In this document: positions 43,579 to 50,718 of the stretch, piece by piece
Layout: every line of letters begins with the position of its first letter
How positions within the stretch are numbered: the stretch's first letter is position 1
DNA from: Paenibacillus_AA sp045062745
GTDB lineage: Bacteria > Bacillota > Bacilli > Paenibacillales > NBRC-103111
NCBI RefSeq assembly: GCF_045062745.1
Contig: NZ_JBJGED010000028.1
Location: 39,319-103,318 of the forward strand
Length of the DNA: 64,000 nt
Direction: 5' to 3'
Notes under the pieces: model-generated
What the model saw: only the letters and a program-made list of their open reading frames with translations
Database searches by the model: none
Told to the model about the DNA's origin: nothing
Position numbers and translations under genes: made by a program

Positions 43579-44445
43579 ATGGACCATAACGAAGAGAAGG
43601 AGCTGGACGCGCGGGTGGAGGAGCAAGGCGACGAGCTGGAGCAGATCGAGATCGGCCTGCTCTTGGACGGCTTGCACCGTTGGTATGGGTTCGATTTTCG
43701 CGGCTATGTGCGATCCTCCCTGCGTAGGCGCATCCTGAACCGGATGCGCCTCGACCGCATTCCGACGGTGACCGCGCTGCTCGACCGCGTGTTGCATGAG
43801 CCCGGGTACGTCGAGCGGCTGCTCGGGGATTTCTCGATCAAGGTGACGGAGATGTTCCGTGATCCGGCTTTCTTCCAGTCGTTCCGGGAGCAGGTCGTGC
43901 CCTTCCTCCAGGGGCTGCCCGAGATCCGGATCTGGCATGCCGGCTGCGCGTCGGGCGAAGAAGTGTACTCCATGGCCATCCTGCTCGAGGAGGAGGGCTT
44001 GGCCGAGCGCGTAAAGCTGTATGCGACCGATATGAACGCCAGCGTCATCGAGACGGCCAAACGGGGCGCCTATCCGCTGAAGCACATGCAGCTGTTCACC
44101 AAGAATTACCTCGATGCCGGGGGGACCAAGGCGTTTTCCGAATATTACAGCACGGACCACCAGTACGCTTACTTCCGACCTTCGCTGCGGAACCATATCA
44201 TGTTTGCGCAGCACAACCTCGTCACGGACCGGTCGTTTAACGAATTCCACGTCATCATCTGCCGCAACGTGCTGATCTACTTCGACGGCGAGCTGCAGAA
44301 CCGGGTGCACGACTTGTTCTACAACAGCTTGTCCGTGGGCGGGTTCCTGGGCCTCGGCAACAAGGAGTCGCTCCTGTTCCTCGAGAATGGCGCGGTGTAC
44401 GAGGACTTCGTGCCGGCGGAGCGCATTTACCGGAAGGTGCGGTAG
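43579..44445 (+). CDS. cheR: CheR-type methyltransferase
   Basis: This 288-residue protein is a CheR-family S-adenosylmethionine-dependent protein methyltransferase, which methylates Glu side chains of chemoreceptors. The N-terminal helical part has RSSLRRRILNRM; the catalytic domain has IWHAGCASGEEVYSMAI (SAM site), LYATDMNASVIETAKRG, and IICRNVLIYFD. ATG 43579 is preferred to 43573 because GGGGG lies 6 bases before it. It forms a likely operon with the hybrid kinase, and no cheB demethylase or chemoreceptor is adjacent, so its substrate may be the kinase itself rather than an MCP. A beta-hairpin motif that anchors CheR to receptors was not evident. Confidence 0.92.
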   Translation: MDHNEEKELDARVEEQGDELEQIEIGLLLDGLHRWYGFDFRGYVRSSLRRRILNRMRLDRIPTVTALLDRVLHEPGYVERLLGDFSIKVTEMFRDPAFFQSFREQVVPFLQGLPEIRIWHAGCASGEEVYSMAILLEEEGLAERVKLYATDMNASVIETAKRGAYPLKHMQLFTKNYLDAGGTKAFSEYYSTDHQYAYFRPSLRNHIMFAQHNLVTDRSFNEFHVIICRNVLIYFDGELQNRVHDLFYNSLSVGGFLGLGNKESLLFLENGAVYEDFVPAERIYRKVR

Positions 44446-44488
44446 GCTGCGGGCTTCTGGTGGCGTGTGGCACGACACCCGTCCGGGT

Positions 44489-44671
44489 GAGGGAAAACCT
44501 CCCTCTTCTTGATGCCAAACAGTCTGCTGCATAGACAAAAAGAGGAAAACCTCCCTCACTTTTTCGCGGATCGCTCGGTTTCAAGCCTCGCGAGCTCGAA
44601 GAGAGGGAGGTTTTCCTCTATGTATTGGCGTTTTGCCCCAAAACGACAAAAAGAAGTGGAGGATTTCCCTC
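44489..44671. repeat. array of a 17-bp palindromic motif in both orientations
   Basis: Motif GAGGGAAAACCTCCCTC occurs at 44489-44505, and a variant at 44541-44557. A perfect reverse complement of that variant is found at 44603-44619, and a diverged copy at 44656-44671. The two inner copies form a 17-bp perfect stem around a 45-base region that itself contains a partial dyad (CCTCGCGAGCTCG). This 317-base gap holds no convincing gene. A related sequence lies at 63872-63904. Confidence 0.75.
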
Positions 44672-44693
44672 TGCCACCCTTCGCGAACTCGCA

Positions 44694-44722
44694 TTGACAT
44701 TGCCGCACCTTCACCCTAGAAT
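44694..44722 (+). promoter_or_regulatory. SigA-type promoter
   Basis: TTGACA-N17-TAGAAT lies directly after the repeat array and 40 bases ahead of the next start codon, with GGGGGAGG as the ribosome site. Confidence 0.8.
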
Positions 44723-44762
44723 GGGGTAAATTGCCAAAAGCTAGCATGGGGGAGGCGTTACG

Positions 44763-45710
44763 ATGGCCGAAGAAAGCAACGATACATCCGGAATCGCACG
44801 GAGGCTGGGTCGAGACAAGATGAAAGAGCTTGTGAATGTCCTGGCGGATCAATTGTCCGGCTCCGAGCTGAACAGCTTGCTCTTGGAGGTGTACCGGTCC
44901 AGGACGGGAGCGGGCTCGGCGGCGGAGCTGCTGAGGCGGTACCGGGATAACCGGTTCGTGAAGCCGGCCGTCGTCGATCCGATAGACTTGAGGCAACTCG
45001 AGCTGGACGTCCTCCGAATCGCCCGGCAGCATGGTTTCACGCCGGTGCAGCTGTCGCCGGTCGCCCCGATCGGCTCTTGCTCGATCGTCGCGACCGCCGA
45101 TCAGAACAAAATTATTTCCGCTACACGGGGGACGGAAGTCGTGGCGGATGCGACCAACCTGCTGGCGCTGCACGTGAGCGAAGGCTTGCAGAACGGTTCC
45201 TTGGACAACCGCGCGTGCAATCTTCATTTCTGCACCACGCATCGGCATGTCAGAGCGCAGCAGGTTCCTAAGGCGCCCGGGATGTTCGCCCATTTTCAAG
45301 TCCTCTGCCTCGTATCCTCTGGGATCGATCGGGGGTCCTATTCGTTTGAGATCGGTGCGTTCTGGGAGCACATCCGGGCGTACCGGGACATCTTTCATAC
45401 ACGGTTCGATTCGGAGATCGAGATCATCCTTAATGCACGGGGTGGATACAAGAACGCCGATGATTTGGTGCAGCGAATCCGGAGAGCCGGTGAAGAGCAA
45501 TCCATCCCGGTCCGGACGGCGATCAACCCGGCGAAGACGGACAATCGCTACTACCAAGGGCTCCAATTTACGATCAAGACGACCATCCAAGGCAAAGACC
45601 ATTACATAGGCGACGGAGGATTCGTAGACTGGACGCAGCAGTTGCGGAATAACCGAAAGGAACGGTTTTTGATCAGCGCCATTGGATTGGAACGGTTATT
45701 ATTATTGTAA
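44763..45710 (+). CDS. histidyl-tRNA-synthetase-like paralogue
   Basis: This 315-residue protein was recognised only by fold. Its C-terminal part parallels the HisRS/HisZ catalytic core: NRYYQGLQF aligns with the RGLDYYTG motif (residues about 261-269), HYIGDGGFVDW with the GGGRYD loop, and ISAIGLERLLLL with motif 3. Upstream, CTTHRHVRAQQ and FAHFQVLCLVSSG resemble motif 2 (residues 157-185). There is no anticodon-binding domain, and the ATP-binding residues of motif 2 are altered. HisZ-type regulators of histidine synthesis and other aminoacyl-tRNA-synthetase-like enzymes are possible roles. It has its own SigA promoter and is followed 33 bases on by an HD hydrolase and a histidine phosphatase. 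Confidence 0.6.
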   Translation: MAEESNDTSGIARRLGRDKMKELVNVLADQLSGSELNSLLLEVYRSRTGAGSAAELLRRYRDNRFVKPAVVDPIDLRQLELDVLRIARQHGFTPVQLSPVAPIGSCSIVATADQNKIISATRGTEVVADATNLLALHVSEGLQNGSLDNRACNLHFCTTHRHVRAQQVPKAPGMFAHFQVLCLVSSGIDRGSYSFEIGAFWEHIRAYRDIFHTRFDSEIEIILNARGGYKNADDLVQRIRRAGEEQSIPVRTAINPAKTDNRYYQGLQFTIKTTIQGKDHYIGDGGFVDWTQQLRNNRKERFLISAIGLERLLLL

Positions 45711-45743
45711 GCCCCTAGACTCATGCAAAGGACGTACGCGAAC

Positions 45744-46352
45744 ATGGAATTGAACATCGATATGGAACGGTTCAAACAACAATTGGCGTTTATCGTCGAG
45801 ATCGACAAGCTGAAGAGCGTGTACCGCAGAGCGTTCCTCACAGACCGCTCCCGCAATGAGAACGATGCGGAGCATTCGTGGCATCTGGCGACGATGGCGC
45901 TGATCTTCCAAGAATATGCCAACGAGTCGGCCGTCGATCTGCTGCGCGTCGTCAAGATGCTGCTCGTGCACGATCTCGTGGAGATCGACGCCGGGGACTT
46001 CTCCCCGTATGATACCGCGAGCCGGGAACTGAAGATGAGCTCCGAGCAGGAGGCCGCCCGGCGGATCTTCGGGCTGCTGCCGGAGGAGCAAGGCCGGGAG
46101 CTGCTCGAGCTGTGGCTCGAGTTCGAAGCGCGAACGACACCCGAGTCGAAGTTCGCCGGGGCGCTGGACCGGCTCGCACCGCTGCTGCAGAACTATTACA
46201 CCGAGGGGAAGACGTGGAAGCAGCACGGCATCAAGCTCGACATGGTGCTGAAGAGGAACGCGCAGATCGGCGAAGGCTCCGAAGGGCTGTGGCAGTTTGC
46301 TCAGCAGCTCGTCCGCGATGCGGCGGCGAAAGGCTATTTGCCTGTAGATTGA
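45744..46352 (+). CDS. HD-domain hydrolase (YfbR/HDDC2-like)
   Basis: This is a 202-residue HD-superfamily phosphohydrolase. The metal-binding His/Asp pair is in NDAEHSWHLATM and LLVHDLVEIDAGD, the layout of YfbR-type 5'-deoxynucleotidases and the HDDC2 group. ATG 45744 (AAAGGA 11 bases upstream) is preferred over 45723, which has no site. Further conserved acidic stretches are LDRLAPLLQNYYTEG. It lies between the HisRS-like gene and a histidine phosphatase, all in one direction with gaps under 35 bases, so they may share a transcript. The natural substrate is probably a nucleotide, which is inference. Confidence 0.85.
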   Translation: MELNIDMERFKQQLAFIVEIDKLKSVYRRAFLTDRSRNENDAEHSWHLATMALIFQEYANESAVDLLRVVKMLLVHDLVEIDAGDFSPYDTASRELKMSSEQEAARRIFGLLPEEQGRELLELWLEFEARTTPESKFAGALDRLAPLLQNYYTEGKTWKQHGIKLDMVLKRNAQIGEGSEGLWQFAQQLVRDAAAKGYLPVD

Positions 46353-46372
46353 TACATAGAAGGGAGAGGAAG

Positions 46373-46954
46373 ATGAAGACATCCATTTATTTCGTAAGGC
46401 ACGGCATCGCCCCTTTCTCGCTTGAGAAGGAGCGGGACCGGGGGGCGAATCTGAATGAGCAGGGCCAGCGGGACGCCATACGCGTAGCGGAGCTGATGAA
46501 GGAAGAGCAGATCGACGTCATCGTCTCCAGCGCGTATCACCGAGCCCGCGAGACCGTCGCGCCACTCGCCGAGCGGCTGGGGATGGACATTACGCTCTAT
46601 GAGGAGCTGATCGAGCGGCCGATCGCCGGCCTGCACCAGGGATATCCCGAAGAAGAGCTGCTCGCTGCGATCGAAAGATCGTTCCGCGACCCCGACTATC
46701 GCATGCCGGACGGCGAGTCGACCCGCCAGGCGCAGGAGCGGGCGATCCCGATTTTGTTGAAGCTGCTATCGGATTACAAGGGCCGGAAGATTGCTGTAGG
46801 AACGCACGGGAACATCATGACGATCATGCTGAGCTATTTTGACCCGTCCTATGGGTATGAATTCTGGAAATCCACCTCGAAGCCTGACATTTACCGCGCG
46901 GAATTCCACGATACGCAATTGCTGCAAGTCGAACGCCTGTGGAAGCCTGTCTAA
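46373..46954 (+). CDS. histidine phosphatase (phosphoglycerate mutase family)
   Basis: This 193-residue protein belongs to the histidine-phosphatase superfamily. The catalytic RHG motif is IYFVRHGIAP (His10 is the phosphorylated residue), with SSAYHRARETVAPLAE and the second catalytic His in AVGTHGNIMTIML. GAAGGGAGAGGAAG precedes the ATG at 46373. It is closer to phosphoserine/cofactor-phosphatase types than to true phosphoglycerate mutase, but the substrate is unknown. It is the last gene of the possible three-gene group that begins with the HisRS-like protein. Confidence 0.88.
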   Translation: MKTSIYFVRHGIAPFSLEKERDRGANLNEQGQRDAIRVAELMKEEQIDVIVSSAYHRARETVAPLAERLGMDITLYEELIERPIAGLHQGYPEEELLAAIERSFRDPDYRMPDGESTRQAQERAIPILLKLLSDYKGRKIAVGTHGNIMTIMLSYFDPSYGYEFWKSTSKPDIYRAEFHDTQLLQVERLWKPV

Positions 46955-47055
46955 CCGCAGCCAATCCCGGCCCTCCCTGAAGCATCGAACCACGTATATG
47001 TCCTGATGGAACGGGCACATTATGGGGGATGTACTAAATTCAGGGAGGCCAAGCT

Positions 47056-47595
47056 ATGTCGAATTTGAATATCGGGATCATTCTGGGGAGCACGCGCCAG
47101 GGCCGCGTCAGCCCTCAGGTGGGGCAATGGGTGAAGAGCGTCGCCGACAAGCGGGGCGATGCGAATTACGAAATCGTGGACATCGCGGACTACAAGCTTC
47201 CGCTCTTGGGAGAAGCGGATGCGACGGAGCAAGTGGCCGCTTGGAATGGCAAACTGGCGAGCCTCGACGGGTTCGTCTTTATCGTAGCCGAATACAATCA
47301 CAGCATAACGGGAGCTTTGAAAAACGCGCTCGATTGTGCCCGCGAAGCCTGGAACAATAAAGCGGCGGGCATCGTAAGCTATGGTTCCGTGGGCGGCGCT
47401 CGGGCAGCGGAGCATTTGCGGGGCATTTTGGGTGAATTGCAGGTCGCCGACGTCCGCGTGCACCCTGCCTTGAATCTGTTCACGGATTTCGAGAACTACA
47501 CTACCTTCAAGCCGGCCGACTTGCATCTGAACAACGTGAATGAGATGCTGAACCAAGTGCTGGCGTGGAGCGGCGCCTTAAAAACGCTGCGCTAA
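47056..47595 (+). CDS. NADPH-dependent FMN reductase
   Basis: This 179-residue flavodoxin-like protein belongs to the NADPH-dependent FMN reductase/azoreductase family. The FMN phosphate loop is IILGSTRQGRVS near the N-terminus, and the isoalloxazine-contact motif VAEYNHSITGALKNALD is clear. Such enzymes reduce FMN, quinones or other electrophiles. GGGAGG lies ahead of the ATG. It is separate from the preceding group by about 100 bases and ends at a terminator. Confidence 0.92.
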   Translation: MSNLNIGIILGSTRQGRVSPQVGQWVKSVADKRGDANYEIVDIADYKLPLLGEADATEQVAAWNGKLASLDGFVFIVAEYNHSITGALKNALDCAREAWNNKAAGIVSYGSVGGARAAEHLRGILGELQVADVRVHPALNLFTDFENYTTFKPADLHLNNVNEMLNQVLAWSGALKTLR

Positions 47596-47610
47596 TCGTA
47601 TTTCCCTCGA

Positions 47611-47648
47611 AGAGAGTGCCGATCTCGGATCTGGCTCTCTCTTTTTTG
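47611..47648. terminator. terminator between FMN reductase and kinase genes
   Basis: A stem AGAGAG(T)GCC / GGCTCTCT with a loop of about 13 bases is followed by TTTTTT on the plus strand. The minus-strand kinase gene ends 40 bases away. Confidence 0.85.
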
Positions 47649-47685
47649 TCTTCCGCAAGTAGTTGAGTTGCTTATCCTTGATACC

Positions 47686-48984
47686 CTATACTCCAAGTGT
47701 AAACGTAAAAGTCGTGCAATCGTTTTCCACACTCGTGACGTGGATCTCGCCGCCCAACCGGTCTGCGATTGTTTTCGCAATCGATAATCCCAGGCCATAA
47801 CCGACGATTTCGTGCGTTCTGGAGGGGTCTGCTCTATAAAATCGGTCAAAAACTTTCGGCAAGTCTTGTTTAGCAATTCCTTTTCCGCTATTTGTAATAT
47901 GATATTTAACATGGCGTTTTGATTTTCTTAGGGATATCTCAATCTGCCCATTATCATTTGTATATTTGATGGCATTATCGAATAAAATCGTGACAACCTG
48001 TTTAACTCTTTCCGAATCGCCTTTAACAATGACGTCAGGGACTACCGAATGGGAAAGGTTAATCCTTTTTTCAATCCTTGCGGCTTCCATCGACAACATC
48101 ACATCATGAATGACGTTGCTCATATTAAATGGCATTTTTCGCGTTTCAAAATTTACATCCTCTATCCTGGCCAAAGACAAAAGGTCGTTTATCAGGGTTG
48201 CCATTCGATCCGTTCCGATTTTTATATAACCCAGCCATTTTATTTGACTTTTAATCGTTTCTTCCTGATTTGCCAACAGTGCGTCGTAATTTGCGTTTAT
48301 GATGGAAAGCGGTGTTTTCAATTCATGAGAAGCATCGGCAACAAATTGTTTCTGCTTTTCCCAAGTTTCGGCTATCGGTTTAATGGCCCGGTTCGCAAAG
48401 TAAAGACTAATCAGAAAAATAACAAAAAGCATAATCAATCCTACGAAAAGTAATGTAGTAAGCAGTTGAAATAAAGTTTTGTCGGATTCCGTTACATCTA
48501 AAAATAGGATCTGATACTTGTTTTCGTCGGCGGTATACTGTTGTCCGTTACTTAGAATAACATGCTTGCTCATTCGGGTTACAGCATATTGCCATTGTTT
48601 GCCCTCCAAGGTTATTGCGGAATTGTTTTTTTTATTGCTCCAGGCGGTCGCGGCAGCTTTAGAATAAGCTTCATCAGGCATATCAATAAAGGAGTCGACT
48701 TTTAAAATCTTGCCATCTGCGTCCACCTCGATACTAAAAGAAAGAGGACCATCCGTAGAGAAATTTTGGACAGAAGAAATGGTTCCTCCTTTTTGCGTAT
48801 TTTCAGGCAAGTCGGTTCCTTCGATTGTGATTTGCATTTGGGATCCCGAACTCAATTTTCTTTTGATTTCCGAGTGGATGTTACTGTAGGTGATGAAATA
48901 TATGATAGCAAACGCAGCAATCATCACGATCGAAGTAATGGACATATTAAGGATGAGAAATTTGTTGCGCAGCTTTGTAAACAT
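47686..48984 (-). CDS. sensor histidine kinase (PhoR/BaeS type)
   Basis: This is a kinase of about 432 residues with two transmembrane helices (about residues 8-30 and 175-198). They enclose an extracellular domain of about 145 residues, with no recognised fold. HAMP-like residues follow and then HisKA with the phospho-acceptor His in VADASHELKTPLSIINANY. The N-box is VVTILFDNAIKYT, F-box VFDRFYRADPSRTHE and G2 GLGLSIAKTIADRLGG. The ATG at 48984 has AAAGGGAG 4 bases upstream, while the ATG at 48999 has a poorer site; both overlap or abut the regulator stop. Its base composition is A/T-richer than the flanking genes. Confidence 0.9.
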   Translation of the reverse strand: MFTKLRNKFLILNMSITSIVMIAAFAIIYFITYSNIHSEIKRKLSSGSQMQITIEGTDLPENTQKGGTISSVQNFSTDGPLSFSIEVDADGKILKVDSFIDMPDEAYSKAAATAWSNKKNNSAITLEGKQWQYAVTRMSKHVILSNGQQYTADENKYQILFLDVTESDKTLFQLLTTLLFVGLIMLFVIFLISLYFANRAIKPIAETWEKQKQFVADASHELKTPLSIINANYDALLANQEETIKSQIKWLGYIKIGTDRMATLINDLLSLARIEDVNFETRKMPFNMSNVIHDVMLSMEAARIEKRINLSHSVVPDVIVKGDSERVKQVVTILFDNAIKYTNDNGQIEISLRKSKRHVKYHITNSGKGIAKQDLPKVFDRFYRADPSRTHEIVGYGLGLSIAKTIADRLGGEIHVTSVENDCTTFTFTLGV

Positions 48985-48985
48985 T

Positions 48986-49672
48986 TTACTCCCTTTCATT
49001 TCCCGTATTTAAGATATAGCCCGCACCCCGTATAGTCCGAATGAAAACGTTAGATTCCAGTTGATTTAATTTTCTTCTTAAGAAGGATACATGGATTTCT
49101 ACATGATTATCTTCGGCCTTCGTATCATAACCCCATAGTTTTTCAATAATATTTTCTTTTGAAAGGATCATACTATTTCTTTTTATTAGGAGCTCCAATA
49201 ATTGGGATTCTTTTAAAGTTAGTTTTATCTCCTTGCTTCCACAGCAAAGCAGGAGGGTAAGCGGATTCAGCTCAATATTTCCATATTTAAGGATGCCGTC
49301 ATTGATCAACTCGGATTTTCTGCGCCCCAATGCACGCAAACGAGCTAACAGCTCGTCCGTGTGGAATGGCTTCGCCAAATAATCGTCAGCACCGCTGTCA
49401 AGCCCGCGTATCTTGTCCTCGGTTTCGCCTCTGGCCGTTAACAGAATGACGGGCGTTTCAATGTCGTTTTGCCGCAATGCTTTGAGCACGCTTATCCCGT
49501 CCAATCTGGGGAGCATGATATCGAGTATTATGATGTCATAAATGCCGGAAAGCCCGCTGTCCAGTCCATCGTCACCATTATGCTCCAAATCAACGCTATA
49601 GTGATTCTGTTTAAGCACTTGAGCGACAGCCTCCGCCATATACCTTTCATCCTCAACCATTAAAATCCTCAT
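48986..49672 (-). CDS. OmpR-type response regulator
   Basis: This 228-residue regulator is coupled to the kinase. The receiver has VEDER, phospho-acceptor Asp51 in IIILDIMLPRLDG and Lys in YLAKPFH. The C-terminal winged helix has LTLKESQLLELLIKRNSMILSK and ends RTIRGAGYILN. It lies upstream of the kinase with the stop overlapping the kinase start region. The upstream neighbour on the same strand is the secreted Asp-box repeat protein, 130 bases away with a hairpin between, so the protein could be either a target or the sensed partner. Codon use is A/T-richer than in the surrounding genes. Confidence 0.92.
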   Translation of the reverse strand: MRILMVEDERYMAEAVAQVLKQNHYSVDLEHNGDDGLDSGLSGIYDIIILDIMLPRLDGISVLKALRQNDIETPVILLTARGETEDKIRGLDSGADDYLAKPFHTDELLARLRALGRRKSELINDGILKYGNIELNPLTLLLCCGSKEIKLTLKESQLLELLIKRNSMILSKENIIEKLWGYDTKAEDNHVEIHVSFLRRKLNQLESNVFIRTIRGAGYILNTGNERE

Positions 49673-49728
49673 TTCATGCCTCCTTGTCCGCCATTCAAAA
49701 TGAGAAATAACATGATGCTACCACAACA

Positions 49729-49750
49729 AAGGAGCTGAGACCAGCCCCTT
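49729..49750 (-). terminator. weak stem-loop between the repeat protein and regulator genes
   Basis: On the minus strand AAGGGGCTG / CAGCTCCTT forms a 9-bp stem (one G-T pair) with a 4-base loop, without a T-run. It could attenuate read-through from the repeat-protein gene. Confidence 0.4.
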
Positions 49751-49800
49751 GTTGAGGAACCTTTTTCGTGTTTCTCCCTGCGACAGAGCTATCAGAAGTC

Positions 49801-50511
49801 TTATTCCGTTCTGTCCCCGTTTAAGCTGTTCTCTGCACCGTCGGGAACCGTTTCGCTCCAAGTTTTGCCGCCATCCGTGGAGTAACTTCTAACGCCGTTT
49901 TCCACTTTGACAAACGTCCCCTCCGCTTCACCATTTTTAGGCGGAGTACCATTCAAGATGGTGAGTTTGCCGTCTTCGTCGCTGACCGTTACGCCGCTGG
50001 GAGCCGTTTCGCTCCAGGTGTTACCGCCGTCCGTGGAGTAGAGCCTAACGCCGTTTTCGATTTTAACTTGTAAAGCTGTTCCATTCACAGCACCGGACGG
50101 ATTGCCTAACGTATGGATGGTTTTGCCACCTTCGCCTGTTGTTATACTTTCCTCTGCACCGTCAGGAGCCGTTTCGCTCCAAGTTTTGCCGCCGTCCGTG
50201 GAGTAACTTCTAACGCCGTTTTCCACTTTGGTCAGCGTCCCTTTCCCTTCACCATCTTTAGGCGGAGTACCGTTCGTGATGGTGAGTTTACCGTCATTGT
50301 CGCTTACCGTTACGCCGTTGGGTGCATTTTTGCTCCAGGTCTTTCCACCATCCGTCGAATAGAGCCTTACGCCGTTTTCCATTTTAACCTGCAAGGAAGG
50401 ATGAAAGTTTGCTGCATAAGCTGTTCCTACGCCTAGTGCCGCGATAAGCGCCCCGAAAAGAAGAACAACGCCCGCTTTCTTTTTTGCCGAGTCCATCATT
50501 TTACCCTTCAT
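49801..50511 (-). CDS. secreted four-repeat Asp-box protein
   Basis: This 236-residue secreted protein has a signal peptide of about 33 residues ending in TAYA before ANFHPS. ATG 50511 is used because GGAGG lies 8 bases upstream; an in-frame extension to 50640 is not protein-like. The mature chain is four near-identical modules, each with an Asp-box (ENGVRxYSTDGGKTWSE). They alternate in an A-B-A-B order: A modules carry GVTVSDxDGKLTI and B modules do not. The repeats are also very alike at the DNA level, so they are recent. No enzymatic residues were recognised. It is upstream of, and transcribed in the same direction as, an OmpR/kinase pair. Confidence 0.8.
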   Translation of the reverse strand: MKGKMMDSAKKKAGVVLLFGALIAALGVGTAYAANFHPSLQVKMENGVRLYSTDGGKTWSKNAPNGVTVSDNDGKLTITNGTPPKDGEGKGTLTKVENGVRSYSTDGGKTWSETAPDGAEESITTGEGGKTIHTLGNPSGAVNGTALQVKIENGVRLYSTDGGNTWSETAPSGVTVSDEDGKLTILNGTPPKNGEAEGTFVKVENGVRSYSTDGGKTWSETVPDGAENSLNGDRTE

Positions 50512-50647
50512 ATCTAATACCTCCAAATGATTTATTGTAAGCAGCTGCCTTACATTTACCATCATAAACACGCTACCTTTAACGAACCTTGAATAAAAAA
50601 ATAAAATTTCACTCCTGAGCAATAGGGCCAGAGCCAGCATCCGATTT

Positions 50648-50673
50648 GTTTCACCCTCCCCTTAGCCGTGTTA
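50648..50673 (+). promoter_or_regulatory. SigB-type promoter of the DUF1003 gene
   Basis: GTTTCA-N14-GTGTTA, one base off the GGGTTA form, ends 45 bases before the ATG of the DUF1003 gene. Confidence 0.55.
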
Positions 50674-50718
50674 AGTACTCTAAAAGTGTGAATCACCATA
50701 GAGAGGGAGGGACCGAAC

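Noticed and set aside
41334..43580. Long open frame on the minus strand (748 codons) opposite the hybrid kinase
   Set aside because: It is a shadow of the kinase gene in G+C-rich sequence. It has no ribosome site or protein-family features, and its reading is almost entirely Leu/Arg/Gln/His-rich.
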